A stretch of DNA of 64,000 bases from positions 11,586,501 through 11,650,500 of the forward strand of contig CM061100.1 of the NCBI GenBank assembly GCA_030770545.1, written 5' to 3'. Position 1 is the stretch's first letter. Each line of letters starts with the position of its first letter. Of this stretch, positions 31,703 to 43,098 are shown piece by piece. The DNA comes from Macropodus opercularis. Lineage: Eukaryota > Chordata > Actinopteri > Anabantiformes > Osphronemidae. The position numbers were made by a program, and so were the translations under genes. The notes beneath the pieces are model-generated. The model had not been told where the DNA came from. It worked only from the letters and a program-made list of their open reading frames with translations, and ran no database searches.

Positions 31703-32466
31703 GACCAGAGCAGAGCCAGGCGGCCGCCAGCTATCTGCCATGTTTTTTCTGTCTCTCAAACAGACACATACTCATATATACGCACTACAGTTAGCCTCTG
31801 ACTTCTCCATTTCACACAGTTGTGTAATGGATTTTATCTGATGATCTATTTCTCTGCCCTATAAGTTTGAATTTAATTGTATTATGATTATCTGAAATAT
31901 CTGAGTATTTGATTAATGAGTTGATTCCTGCAACTAAGGTTACAATTTAAAATACATTGACGATTGATGAATGATTGATTGATTGATTGATTAATTGATA
32001 GAAGTCAGAGGATTATAATATTTTAGAGTTAGCAACATACATTTCAAGAAATGGTCAGTTCCTGTGATTTGCCTTATGTGTGTTCGTTTTTTCCTCATAT
32101 TCAGGTTCACTGCAGAGCTTAAACTGGGAGTTGCACCTGTGGATGAGTGGAGGCCAGCGCTCCTGGAAGTGGGAGAGACGCTCATCTGGGATTCGGCCTC
32201 CTTGATCGACGCGTGTGGCTGCCTGGGACATCTGTAGTGAACTGTGTCTATGTGAACATTTGTTGTTGGCAGAGTGCAGAGAATCACCTCTTCTGAATGC
32301 ACGACCTTGGGTGCTTAGTTTATTCTTAGTCTTTTTATTCTGATCAGTAGCTTAGCTATCAATTTAGAATGTTGATTTCAGGGGACAGGTGTGTAGTTGT
32401 ATGTTAACTTAGTATAGTCTAGGTCAGATCTTTACGGGATTTAAAAATCCCGTGAGGGGGAAATTC
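31703..32466 (+). other. ERV-1 region between env and 3' LTR
   Basis: Contains a (GATT)n run at about 31972-31998, a candidate spliced exon (separate entry) and, just before the LTR, a purine-rich CGTGAGGGGGAAATTCG that can act as polypurine tract. The first 190 bases also follow env copy A (29070-29268). Confidence 0.6.
32105..32237 (+). other. Candidate 3' accessory exon of ERV-1
   Basis: A pyrimidine-rich stretch and CATATTCAG end at 32104. After the AG, one frame is open for 43 codons (starting FTAELKLGVAPVDEW) to a TAG at 32235-32237. It has no ATG of its own, so it would need splicing from an upstream coding exon. I recognise no family. Location between env and the 3' LTR is where complex retroviruses keep accessory genes. 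Chance openness cannot be excluded. Confidence 0.3.
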
Positions 32467-32977
32467 GGTAGTGGAAAACATTAGTATATGTTAGTGGGTT
32501 TAGGATACAGTTAGAGTAGATTAGATATTGTTTAGGCTTTGTTCATTTCCAGGGAATATGATTGTACAGGACGCTTGCTGGCCTTGGGTGGCTCCGAGGA
32601 TATCTGACCGGTAGAGCAGAACAATTTGGGCAAAACATTCTGACCTGGTAACCAAAGCAATGGAGACAAAACAAGTGGTTGTAATCACAAATATTTGCAT
32701 TTGGGCTGACGCAAATTGAGGGATTAAACATGCTCGCGAGGAATCTCGCCAGGAGAGTTCTTTGCCTGCCGTAGAGACCAGTCGTTTTTCTGTGGTCAGG
32801 CCTGGGGCTCCCTGCGCGCTAAGCAAGCATCCTCCCTACAGGGAAGAAGGTGACTCCGCACATCTGCCTTTGCATTCTTGCATCTCAGCACTGAGAATAA
32901 ATCTACAATTGATTGGCTGAAAACTAATGCTGCCTGGGCTTGAGTTCTTCTGAATTGGGACATCTCTAACCACTACA
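32467..32977 (+). repeat. ERV-1 3' LTR
   Basis: 511 bases, ends CCACTACA; its first bases are GGTAGTGG instead of TGTAGTGG. AATAAA near 32898. Its right flank is satellite sequence. Confidence 0.9.
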
Positions 32978-35461
32978 GCATTGCTTGCATTAAGATGCAG
33001 CAGCTTAAAGCATCACTGAGGCTGGAAACAGTGCGAAAATGCTTAGAATCACCTGTTATGTGCATTTCAGACCAGAAGAACAGAGTGATGCTGAAAAATT
33101 AATCCATGCATTTGTTACCTCTAGGCTTGACTACTGTAACTCGCTACTCATAGTTTGTCCCAATAACTCTTTGAAAATCCTCCAATTAATTCAAAATGCT
33201 GCAGCCAGAGTTCTGACTGGACTTAGGAAGAGAGATCACATCTCTCCTACATTAGCTTCCCTGCATTGGCTCCCTGTCAAATCTAGGATAGAATTCAAAA
33301 TTCTTCTCCTCACCTACAAAGCTCTTCATAATAAAGCTCCATCTTATCTTAAAGACCTCATCGCTCCTTATGCTCCCAACAGAACGCTTCGTTCTCAGAG
33401 CGCTGGTCTACTTGTGATTCCTAGAGTTTCTAAATGTAGAACGGGAGGCAGAGCATTTAGCTACCAAGCTCCTCTCCTATGGAACCAGCTTCCAGTCCAG
33501 GTTCGAGAAGCAGACACCCTCTCTAGTTTTAAAACTAGGCTTAAAACATTTCTTTTTGACAAAGCGTATAGTTAGAGATGGTTCTGGTCACCCTGAACCA
33601 TCTCTTAGTTAAGCTGCTATAGACTTAGACTGCTGGGGGACGTCCTTCATTCACTGAGCTCTTTTTCCTCTTTTTCTTCTATCCGCCAACATGCCTCCAT
33701 TTCCACATGTGACTAACTTTGTCCCTCTTCTCTCCTAGTTGTGCTTCTCTCTTTCTGTCTCTCTCTATCCTCATCTACAGGTATCATCAGACTCAGAGTC
33801 GTGTGTCTCCAGTGTTCAGTTGCTGGTCCAACCATCCCGCCTGTGTTCTGTTGCTGCTTGTTTTGTTGTTGTGGTTGTGTTCTTTTCTCTCTTCTCTATC
33901 CCCTCACCCCAACCGGTCAAGGCAGATGGCCGCCCACACTGAGCCTGGGTCTGCTGGAGGTTTCTTCCTCGTTAGAGAGGGAGTTTTTCCTCTCCACTGT
34001 TGCTATTTAAATGTACAATTTATCGATTGACTACAATTAAAAGCTTGCTCTATGTGGGAATTGTTGGGTTTAGTTGTGTAAGGTCTTAAAACCTTACTTG
34101 TAAAGTGCCTTGAGATAACTGATGTTGTGAATTGGCGCTATATAAATAAAGTTGAATTGAATTGAATTGAAGAACACTTGTCAAAGTAAATACAATGCAT
34201 TTTAAAGGTGTTTGCCTGCTTCAGGGATATATTTGGATCATATCTAGCACAGAAACTTTAATGGCATTGCTTGCATTAAGATGCAGCAGCTTACAGCATC
34301 AATGAGGCTGGAAACAGTGCGAAAACGCTTAGAATCGCCTGTTCTGTGCATTTCAGACCAAAAGAACAATTCTTTGGTCAAAGTAAATTCATTTCATTTT
34401 AAAGGTGTTTGCCTGCTTCAGGGAAGCATTTGGATCATATCTAGCACAAAAACTTTATTTTAATTGCTTGCATTAGGATGAGCAGCTTTAAGCATCACTG
34501 AGGCTGGAAACAGTGCGAAAACGCGTAGAATCGCCTGTTCTGTGCATTTCAGACCAGAAGAACACTACTTTGGTCAAAGTTATTTAAATGCATTTTAAAG
34601 GTGTTTGCCTGCTACAAGGATGTATTTGGATCGAATTTAGCACAGAAAATTTATTTTAATTGCTTGCATTAAGATGCAGCAGCTTAAAGCATCACTGATG
34701 CTGGAAACAGTGTGAAAACGCTTAGAATCGCCTGTTCTGTGCATTTCAGACCAGAAGAACACTACTTTTGTCAAAGTGATATAAATGCATTTAAAAGGTG
34801 TTTGCCTGCTACAAGGATGTATTTGGATCGAATTTAGCACAGAAACTTCACTTACATTACTTGCATAAGGATGCAGCAGCTTAAAGCATCACTGAGGCTG
34901 GAAACAGTGCGAAAATGCTTAGAATCGCCTGTTCTGTGCATTTCAGACCAAAAGAACAATTCTTTGGTCAAAGTAAATTCAATTCATTTTAAAGGTGTTT
35001 GCCTGCTTCAGGGATGTATTTGGATCATATCTAGCACAAAAACTTTATTTTAATTGCTTGCATTAGGATGCAGCAGCTTTAAGCATCACTGAGGCTGGAA
35101 ACAGTGTGAAAATGCTTAGAATCGCCTGTTCTGTGCATTTCAGACCAAAAGAACAGTACTTTAGTCAAAGTGATTTAAATGCATTTAAAGGTGTTTGCTT
35201 GTTTCAGGGATGTATTTGGATCATATCTAGCACAGAAATTTTAATGGCATTGTTTGCATTAAGATGCAGCAGCTTAAAGCATCACTGAGGCTGGAAACAG
35301 TGCGAAAATGCTTAGAATCGACTGTTCTGTGCATTTCAGATCAAAAGAACACTACTTTAGTCAAAGTTATTTAAATTCATGTCAAAAGTGTTTGCCTTTT
35401 TCATGGATGTATTTGGATCATATCTATCACAGAAACTTCACTTACATTTTTTGCATTAAGA
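32978..35461 (+). repeat. Diverged satellite, about 196-198-bp monomers
   Basis: The anchor ATCATATCTAGCAC-like motif occurs at 34237, 34434, 34630, 34828, 35024, 35220 and 35418, a period of 196-198. The monomers match those at 57122-64000 but differ more from each other. It is interrupted by an L2 LINE at 33083-34168 and ends where BEL-2 begins. Confidence 0.92.
33083..34168 (+). mobile_element. L2-type LINE, 5'-truncated, inserted in satellite
   Basis: An open frame to 33575 encodes the reverse-transcriptase C-terminal region (AEKLIHAFVTSRLDYCNSLL, LASLHWLPVKSRIEFKILLL, FLFDKAYS). A 3' UTR follows, ending GGCGCTATATAAATAAAG and GAATTGAATTGA. GAAGAACA is present at 33075-33082 and 34169-34176 (the GA of the second could be tail), so a 6-8 bp target duplication is likely. 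Reverse transcriptase 5' parts are absent. Confidence 0.9.
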
Positions 35462-35752
35462 TGTAGTTAGCATGGACAAGCTAACTTGTTATGACGCAGT
35501 AATATTGATTGTATTGTATTAATAAGAAGTGTATTATTGCATGTTAATTACTGTTGTTTTCTGTGTTTAGTTTACAGTACGTGAGTGCGTTAGTAAAGGC
35601 AAGAAAAGTTTACGCCTGGTCTTTATTTGTTACCACTCCTGCTCACATGTCAGCTAACTGTCTAGCTTAGACACGGACGCCTTTGCGAGGACAGTATAGT
35701 AAAGGACAACAGCGCAGCGGGCACAATGCGACGAGGGAAGGCGCAGCGACAA

Positions 35753-37300
35753 TGAGTCTACGGTCGGGCAAGCAGTACAAGCCAGCTCCGCAGTCCGGAG
35801 GTACTGACGTCCGTGCGTCGTCGGAGCAGTCCCGTTCGTCGAGGCAGTCAAGCTGCACGCGCCCAACTAGCATATGCAGAAAAAGAAGCCGACATCATCA
35901 AGCAGAAAGCTAGCCTTGAAGCTAACCTCCACATTCTTCAAAGCCAGAGAGCTGTTGCGGCCGCGACAGCTGAAGCGGCTACTTACGAAGATGATGAGAG
36001 ATGTAATAAGAGTGAACTGAGTCAGGACCTATTAGATCTACCCTTCAGCCCAGCTGAGCGCACTTCAGAATATGTCCATCAACACTCTAAAACAGGCTCG
36101 GAGGGAAATCCATTCCTGACCGAGGCACATCAATGCTCCAAAGTGCCACATGAGGCGTCTGTGTTTTACGATGAAAAGAATAAAGTTGAAGAAAAAGGAA
36201 AAGTTAATGTGAAACCCGAGCAAACAAACGGGGAGTTAAAGAAAACGTTCTCAGGATCAGCAGGACAGACGTTTTATCCATTAAGGGACTATTCCTATGA
36301 GCCACAAGGTGCACACGATGTAACAAACTTAATTCGTAAGGAAATGTTGAGTGGAGGGCTTATGAAATTTGATGACCGACCAGAAAATTATTGGTCATGG
36401 AAAGCATCGTTTCAAGGTGTCACAAAGGACCTTAACCTTTCTGCCAGGGAAGAGTTAGATTTGATGATTAAGTGGCTTGGTGTGGAATCATCAGGTCAGG
36501 CAAAGAGAATTCGGTCAGCGCATGTGTTCAATGCCACAGCAGCGCTGCTCCTGGTTTGGCAAAAACTAGAAGAGTGTTATGGCTCACCAGAAGTGATTGA
36601 ACATGCTTTGCTGAAAAAGGTTGAAGAGTTTCCTAAACTGAACAACAAGGACAATGTCAAACTAAGAGAATTAGGTGACGTTCTTCAGGAAATCGAATGT
36701 GCTAAAGTGGGTGGCTACCTGCCAGGATTGTCATATTTGGACACAGCACGTGGAGTGAATCCAATTGTGGAGAAGTTACCCTATGGCTTGCAGGAGAAAT
36801 GGATTGTGGTTGGATCCAGGTATAAGGAGGAACATCGTGTAGCATTTCCCCCTTTTAGTTGCTTTGCTAACTTCATAAGACAACAGGCAAAAGTAAGAAA
36901 TGACCCCAGTTTCATGCTGACAACTGTCAACAGCCAAAGCACTAAAACTGAGAGATATACAAGAAGCAACAGGGTCTCCGTAAATGTGCACAAAACAGAG
37001 GTTCCAAAGGACTCTTCAAGTCGCCAGGGTAATTTCAAACAGACAAGCGAAAGCCCAGACAAGCAATGTCCTATACATAAGAAGCCCCATCCTCTGAAAA
37101 AGTGTAGGAGTTTTAGAGCTAAGCCTATAGAGGAGCGGAAGTTATTCCTAAAGTAGCAACACATTTGTTATAGGTGTTGTGGCTCAACAGAACATATGGC
37201 TAAAGACTGTAGAGTACCAGTAAAGTGTATGGAATGCAAAAGTGAAAGACACATCTCAGCACTACATCCTGGTCCTCCACCTTTTATAAAAGACAACCAA
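35753..37300 (+). pseudogene. BEL-2 gag
   Basis: Starts MSLRSGKQYKPAPQ at 35753, shifts frame near 35860 into a long frame to 37154: a coiled-coil-like AEKEADIIKQKASLEANL, then a core domain (FDDRPENYWSWKASF, ELDLMIKWLG, ALLKKVEEFPKL). A TAG at 37154-37156 is followed in the same frame by zinc-binding motifs CYRCCGSTEHMAKDC and CMECKSERH. The order matches the gag N-terminal half of BEL/Pao polyproteins. Confidence 0.85.
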
Positions 37301-37307
37301 GAAGAGG

Positions 37308-38235
37308 AATTTTTTTTTTTTTTTTTTTCAAGATGGCGCTGCGTGAGTGGCAGCGCGTCTCAGCAGCTCTCTCTCTTTCCTCACTAGTTCTCTTGCTTTT
37401 GGACACTTTTTTCTATTTTGTTTTATTTTTCATTGGCTACCTCAATCCCCTAAGGAGTTGTGCATCTAAGGGTACAAACTTCTTAGTTTTTGCACTAGCC
37501 TTTGCATTGTGGTGCCAACTTTTTCAGACGGCCTCGGGAAACTACATTCACGGCGGCTCCATTGTTTACACCCGGGATCAGCTGTTAGCTCTTAGCCGCG
37601 TTGAGCTTCTCCACACGAGGAAGCCGGATTTGTCTGCGTTTCCAAAGCTGCGGAGGAAAAGACGTGGCTGTAGAGCTGGAGTAAAGCGCCGCGAGAGGAA
37701 GCGGCGGTACAAACCATGTCTACCCTCGGTTATCATGGGGAACGTCCGCTCTCTCTCCAACAAGATGGACGAGCTAACGGCGCTCATGAGGCTGCAGCGG
37801 GAGTACAGGGAGAGCAGCCTGCTGTGTTTCACCGAGTCATGGCTAAACCAGGACACACCGGACTCTGTGGTTTCCCTGGACGGTTTCACGCTGGTTCGTG
37901 CGGACCGGAACGCAGCGGACAGCGGTAAAAAGAAAGGGGGGCGGGCTGGCGGTGTTTATAAACAACAGGTGGTGTAACCCCGGACACATCACTGTTACGG
38001 AACAGCACTGTAGCAGAGACGTTGAGCTGCTAGTGGTCAGGGTTCGGCCGTACTACATCCCGCAGGAGTTTTCACATGTGATCGTGCTCACTGTGTACAT
38101 CCCGCCGTCGGCCGACGCTACTGCTGCATGTGAGCGCGTGCACAGCTCCGTGTCCCGGCTGCAGACACAACACCCGCAGGCCCTGATTCTCATCTCTGGG
38201 GACGTGAATCATGCCGCTGGTCCCCTCTCTGCCAC
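37308..38235 (+). mobile_element. CR1/Rex1-like LINE, 5' part with endonuclease
   Basis: Preceded by a 19-base T-run, it starts CAAGATGGCGCTGCG, probably the true 5' end. The frame 37333-37977 opens with hydrophobic residues, then RRKRRGCRAGVKRRERKRR and the endonuclease start VIMGNVRSLSNKMDEL and LLCFTESWLNQDT. A one-base shift near 37930 leads to GGLAVFINNRWC and VIVLTVYIPPSADA and ISGDVNHA. The sequence then meets the ERV-2 LTR. The C-terminal end is found at 43770-44468. Confidence 0.8.
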
Positions 38236-38652
38236 TGTTAGAGGATATGGAGCATAGTCCTCTCTGTGAAATGGTCCTTTCTGTGTCTCTGTGATATCTT
38301 GCTATGCTTGCAGGTACTCCCCATGACCTTGTTGTGCTAGGGAAGAATGTTTAACCGCCCACGCTAAGAGGAAACTTCACAAAACTGTATTCATGGCATA
38401 ATGACTTCCTATGTATCTTGCACACCATATATGGATTGGCTTTGTATCTTGTTTGACCAGATGTGAAGGAGTGACTTTCATACTTTTCCTAATAAAAAGA
38501 GCTGAGACCAAGGGGGGTTTGGAGATCGTCGGCTGGGCACTGAGTTATAGTGTTCCAGAGCGGCTCCCCTTGTGCTCACAAGTAAAATGAGCTTTGTCTT
38601 CATGTGTCGGTGTCTCCAGTATTGTTTAAGTGTTGGCAGGCTAGACCCAACA
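38236..38652 (+). repeat. ERV-2 5' LTR
   Basis: About 417 bases, TGTTAGAGG...CCCAACA. AATAAA at 38491-38496 and a G-rich R-like stretch follow. The start is inferred from the TGTT/AACA ends and the end of LINE sequence; there is no second LTR to confirm it. Confidence 0.65.
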
Positions 38653-38657
38653 TTTCT

Positions 38658-38675
38658 TGGTGCCGAAAGACCCGG
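38658..38675 (+). other. ERV-2 primer binding site candidate
   Basis: TGGTGCCGAAAGACCCGG begins five bases after the LTR. It starts with TGG as required. The tRNA is not identified. Confidence 0.65.
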
Positions 38676-39019
38676 GAGTCAAGATTCAACGACGGGGAGG
38701 AGGACAACGGAGAACCGAAATCTGTGCACAGTCGACTCGTCTGGGACGGTCGGAACAAAGACCCGGAGCGTGAATTCGTCTGCTGGGCCGGTTGAATAGC
38801 TCCTGACATCCCCCTCTTCGCTCGCTGATGACGACTTCTGGAGGCATCTGACCAGGGCAAGACAAAAAGTAGGTACCGCTAAAAAAGTGCGGTGTGTGTG
38901 AAATGGCAGGTCGCATTTTCAAGAAGTAGAACAGAAGTAATTGTTTCCTTTCTTTCCCCGCGTCACATACGAGGGGAAAGGAAGAGAAGTGAGAAATTAA
39001 AATTTTCAAAACAGCCAGC

Positions 39020-39863
39020 GTGAATGTGGCTGCACAATATCCAGATCTTACAAATATCAAATTAACCTATGGGTTAGATAATGATGATGAATGTGAGGAT
39101 TGTGATCCAATGCCAGATCCTCTGACCCCTGGGCCAGACCAGGTGTTTCCCATGATTGAGGTAGCTAATCCGAATTATGGAGTAGGGACAGAAGGAAGAA
39201 CCATACGAGTTTATCGACCGTGGACAGAAGCAGACTGTAGAGATGCTTGCAAAGCATTAGGTGGTCGTGCGAGTGGGTCCTCTTTCCAGTTAGTTCTCCC
39301 TGAGAACTTTGGTGAGTCGTGTGAACAGGGGATTGAGCTCAGGTGGAGCTTCCTCTGCTCTCAGTGAGTTTGGCGCCATCGTGTGGCGTAATCGAGTCTC
39401 AGGGGTTCAGGCGTCTCCTGCCCCCTGGGACTTCTAGTTAGTGTAGTTCGGCGTTCTTAACACAAACGACCGTATTTTTGTGCAATCAGCAAACGGCAGA
39501 ATAACATCAAGTGCAGTGTCTAAACCTGTGTCTGTAAAAGATCTTCAGACTAACTTAGAAATAACAGCACCTGTAGTAATGTGTCCAGCGTGTCCAGTGA
39601 ACCTCTTAGGGCGAGATCTAATGATAAAATTACATATTTCCGTCGTACCCACCTCAAAAGGAATGGTGGCTATAGGAAAAGATGAAGCAGTGTCTACATA
39701 TCCCCTCTTAGCCAGTGGGATACCACAGTATTATTGGTCTTTAGATTTCCCAAATCCAGACCCGGGGAAAATAGGGAAAGAATTATTAAAACTGGCTGAC
39801 AGTAGCCAATCAGGAGACTATGTCTCTATGTCTCCAAGCGAGATGCATGTTACCCTCTGGTAG
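39020..39863 (+). pseudogene. ERV-2 gag fragment and protease remnant
   Basis: 39020-39367 encodes a gag piece (PDQVFPMIEVANPNYG, TIRVYRPWTEADCRDACKAL), with the start of a capsid-like domain. About 110 bases without similarity follow, then 39480-39863 encodes the end of a protease-like domain (PVVMCPACPVNLLGRDLM) and the pre-RT linker. The rest of capsid, nucleocapsid and the protease active site are absent, so a deletion joins the two. Confidence 0.7.
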
Positions 39864-40255
39864 AAACATGACCCAGGGTCAGATCACCAATATGATAAGA
39901 TGGTGAATGACTCTGGACCCCAACGTGTAACATTACAACATTATTACACTGATGGCAAAGGAACGTCAGCCTGTGACGTTTTATTGCCAGATAAAGCTTT
40001 CAAGCTGTTTAAAAATCATGGCTCACAGCCCATGTCTCTCTGACCAGAGACCCCCAGCACAAATGGGAGTTTCTGGGCCCGTTGTTGAAAGAGACAGTGA
40101 GACACACACACTGGAAGCCAGAGCCTGGTCAAGACGGGTGGGAAATAAATCACACCTGAGACAGATGGAGAAAACCTTTAGGCTGGGTGGTGACGCTCAC
40201 ACCACACACCCACTTAGAGAGTTCTTATGAGTCTAAATGACAGCCATGCCCAATA

Positions 40256-42394
40256 ATGTCAACAGTAACAGACCCACTGTTGAAAACAGTTCCTGATGAA
40301 TTTTGGTCTAAGGGAAAAGCAGATGTAGGTTTAATGACTACTGCTCGACCTGTAGTGATAAAACCAAAAACGGACTACAGACCTCGTGTCCGTCAGTATC
40401 CACTTAAACCAGATGCAGAGAAAGGCATCCAGCCAGTGATAGCTGATATGATTAAAGCAGGCATCATAATTCAAGCTCCAGATGCCTCATGCAACACTCC
40501 CATTTTTCCTGTCAAGAAGGCAGAGGCGGAACAATGGAGGATGGTACAAGACCTGAGAGCAGTAAATCAAGCTGTGTAAAGCAGGGCACCATGCGTGCCT
40601 GACCCACACACACTGCTGAATCAGTTGAAAGCAGAAATGAAGTGGTTTACTGTAGCTGATTTAAGTAATGCTTTCTTTTCCATACCATTAGCACAAGAGT
40701 CACAAGGATGGTTTGGTTTTACATATCAGGGAAAGAAGTATACTTATACTCGGTTACCACAAGGTTTCTGTGACAGTCCTACTATATTCACTGCAGAAAT
40801 AAATAATTGTTTGGCTGATTTCCAAATGCCTGAACACAGCCAACTATTGGTATATGTAGATGATTTATTAATAGCATCCGACACAGAAGAACATAACAAG
40901 CAGGTTTCTGTGGCACTATTTAAACATTTACATAAAACAGGAAACAAGGCCTCACTTTCAAAGTTACAGTGGGCCAGACAAGCTGTAGTTTTCTTAGGCC
41001 ATGAAGTAACTCCTGAAGGTCGAAGAATCACAGACACCAGAAAAAAGTCTATATTAGACGCACAAAAACACACCACAAAGCAACACATGATGAGTTTTCT
41101 AGGCTTGTGTAACTATTGTAGGTTGTGGATCCCAAATTATGCACAAATGACACAACCGTTGTTAGATCTCATCTATGATGAACCAATGACTATGAAACAA
41201 ACTTTGCAGTGGACAGATGCAGCAGAAAAAGCTTTCACCGAGCTGAAACAAGCACTTACCAGCACCACTGTTATTGGGTTACCAGACTACACCAAGCCCT
41301 TTGTACAGACTGTTGATTGTAAGGGTTCATTTATGACGTCTATGTTAGCACAGCAGATGGGAGGCAAGATGAAGCCTGTTGCTTACTACTCTAAGAGATT
41401 AGATCCAGTTGCATGTGCTTTGCCTAGCTGTGTCAGAGCTGTGTGTGCTGCAGCGTTAGCCATTCAAGCCTCAGCTGAGGTTGTGCTTTATCACCCGCTG
41501 CAGCTGCTAGTGCCTCATGAAGTAGACATGAAGTTATTGACTCAGACAAAAATGACATTTCTGTCTCCTGCGAGACATTTGTCTTTGCTGTCAACGTTGC
41601 TTTCACAAACACATTTGACCATTAAAAGATGTTCAACTCTGAACCCGGCAACCCTCCTCCCACATCCTGAGGAGGGGATGCCACATCGTTGTTTAACTGA
41701 CACAGAACAGCAGTGTAAACCATGACCTGACTTGAAAGATACTCCTTTAGAGGAAGGAGAATGTTGGTTTGTTGATGGGTCCTGTTCAAAGACTCCTCAA
41801 GGTACTAATCAGTCTGGGTTTGCGGTAGTTACACAGGACACTATCATCACAGCAATGAAGTTACCATCTCACTATTCTGCACAAGCTGCAGAAATCGTAG
41901 CATTAACTGAAGCGTGTAGAGCTGGACAAGGGAAAAGACTGACAGTGTACACAGACAGTCAGTATGCTTTTTCTACATTACATTGCTTTGCCGCCCAGTG
42001 GGCTCGTAGAGGAATGACAACTTCTACAGGAAAGACAGTGCAACATGCAACACTGTTGGAAGCATTATTACAAGCTGTGCTTTTGCCAAAAGCATTAGCA
42101 GTGTGTAAATGTGCAGCACATACGAAAAGGAAAGATTCAGTTTCACTAGGAAATGCGTTTGCAGACAAAATAGCGAAAGAAGCAGCAGAAGGAAAACATG
42201 GAACAATGGTCATGGTGGCACAGGATTCTCCTCAAGTGCCACTGGACATAGAAATTATCAGAGACATGCAAGCTAACTCTCCTAAGCAAGAAGTTGCAAA
42301 CTGGCTCAAAAACGGAGCACAAATTGAAAATAATGTTTACTACATTACAAGAAGCCATGCCTACCCAGAAGTCTGTTCCATACAGCGGCCGTAA
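40256..42394 (+). pseudogene. pol: ERV-2 reverse transcriptase and RNase H
   Basis: One long reading with stops only at 40577 (TAA) and about 41723 (TGA). Reverse transcriptase: RMVQDLRAVN, WFTVADLSNAFFSIPL, LPQGFCDSPTIF and the catalytic YVDD (40853-40864), thumb FLGHEVTPEGRRI. Connection: FVQTVDCKGSFMTSML. RNase H: CWFVDGSCS, AEIVALTEA and TVYTDSQYAF give the acidic residues, with ALGNAFADKIA-like end (SLGNAFADKIAKEA). It is the best preserved retroviral enzyme in the window. Confidence 0.9.
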
Positions 42395-43032
42395 TGAGCC
42401 ATGGGCCCTGCCATGTCTCAACAGGAGGGATGGTGACAATAGTGGGACGGCACTTCTACGCCTATGGATTTAATACTTACTCAAAAAATGTTTGTAGATC
42501 ATGTCTCATCTGTTGCAAACATAATCCACAAGGTAATCTCAGACCGAAAAGGGGACAGTTCCCTCAAGCTAAATATCCTTTCCAGTTCATACACATGGAC
42601 TTCATTGAACTAACACCAAGTCAGCAATATAAGTATTGCCTCGTTCTCATAGATCCATTTTCAAAATGGGTTGAAATCGTTCCAAGTAAGACAGCAGATG
42701 CCTTTTGAGATTGTGCATGGGAGATCTTTTGTGTTACCAATGATGACTAAAGACACACACACACTAGCAGACTGGATGTGTAGAATGCTGAAGGAGAAAG
42801 AGGTTGTTAATGCAAGTAATCTGCCAGACAATGTTTTGTCTCCCCAGACAACACTCAGCCAGGTGACCAGGTCCTCATCAAAGTGATCAAACGGAAGAAC
42901 TGGTCTAGTCCCCGCTGGGAAGGCCCCTACACAGTCCTGCTGACCACACCAACAGCGTTGAAGATAGCAGAGAGACACACGTGGATTTACCAGAGCCACT
43001 GCAAAAAGCTGCCACCACTGACATCTGAGTAG
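42394..43032 (+). pseudogene. pol: ERV-2 integrase, internally deleted
   Basis: 42394-42708 encodes the zinc-binding part (CRSCLICCKHNPQG) and core start (FIHMDFIELTPSQQYKYCLVLIDPFSKWVEIVPS). It then jumps at about 42690 to a short segment QMPFEIVHGRSFVLP and the C-terminal part (QPGDQVLIKVIKRK, RWEGPYTVLL), ending at a TAG 43030-43032. The second and third catalytic acids are lost. Confidence 0.85.
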
Positions 43033-43098
43033 GGTGGAAGTCGGCCGGCACCAAAGCCCTTGGCTGCAGAAGAAACCATCTGAACCCTACTCCCAGCT

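Larger units (their letters stand above)
13877..32977 (+). mobile_element. ERV-1: endogenous retrovirus, heavily interrupted
   Basis: Bounded by LTRs of 510 and 511 bases. Order: LTR, primer site, about 1.8-kb leader, gag, pol linker, BEL-1 insertion, reverse transcriptase, integrase with internal deletions, env copy A (with solo LTR and tandem duplication), gypsy 3' end, env copy B (with a second solo LTR), 3' region, LTR. The env transmembrane CX6CC motif and the UAG at the gag end suggest a gamma/epsilon-retrovirus-like lineage; this is inference from motifs. Bases flanking the two LTRs (TTAG left, GCAT right) do not match, so the ends may not come from one integration. Confidence 0.85.
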
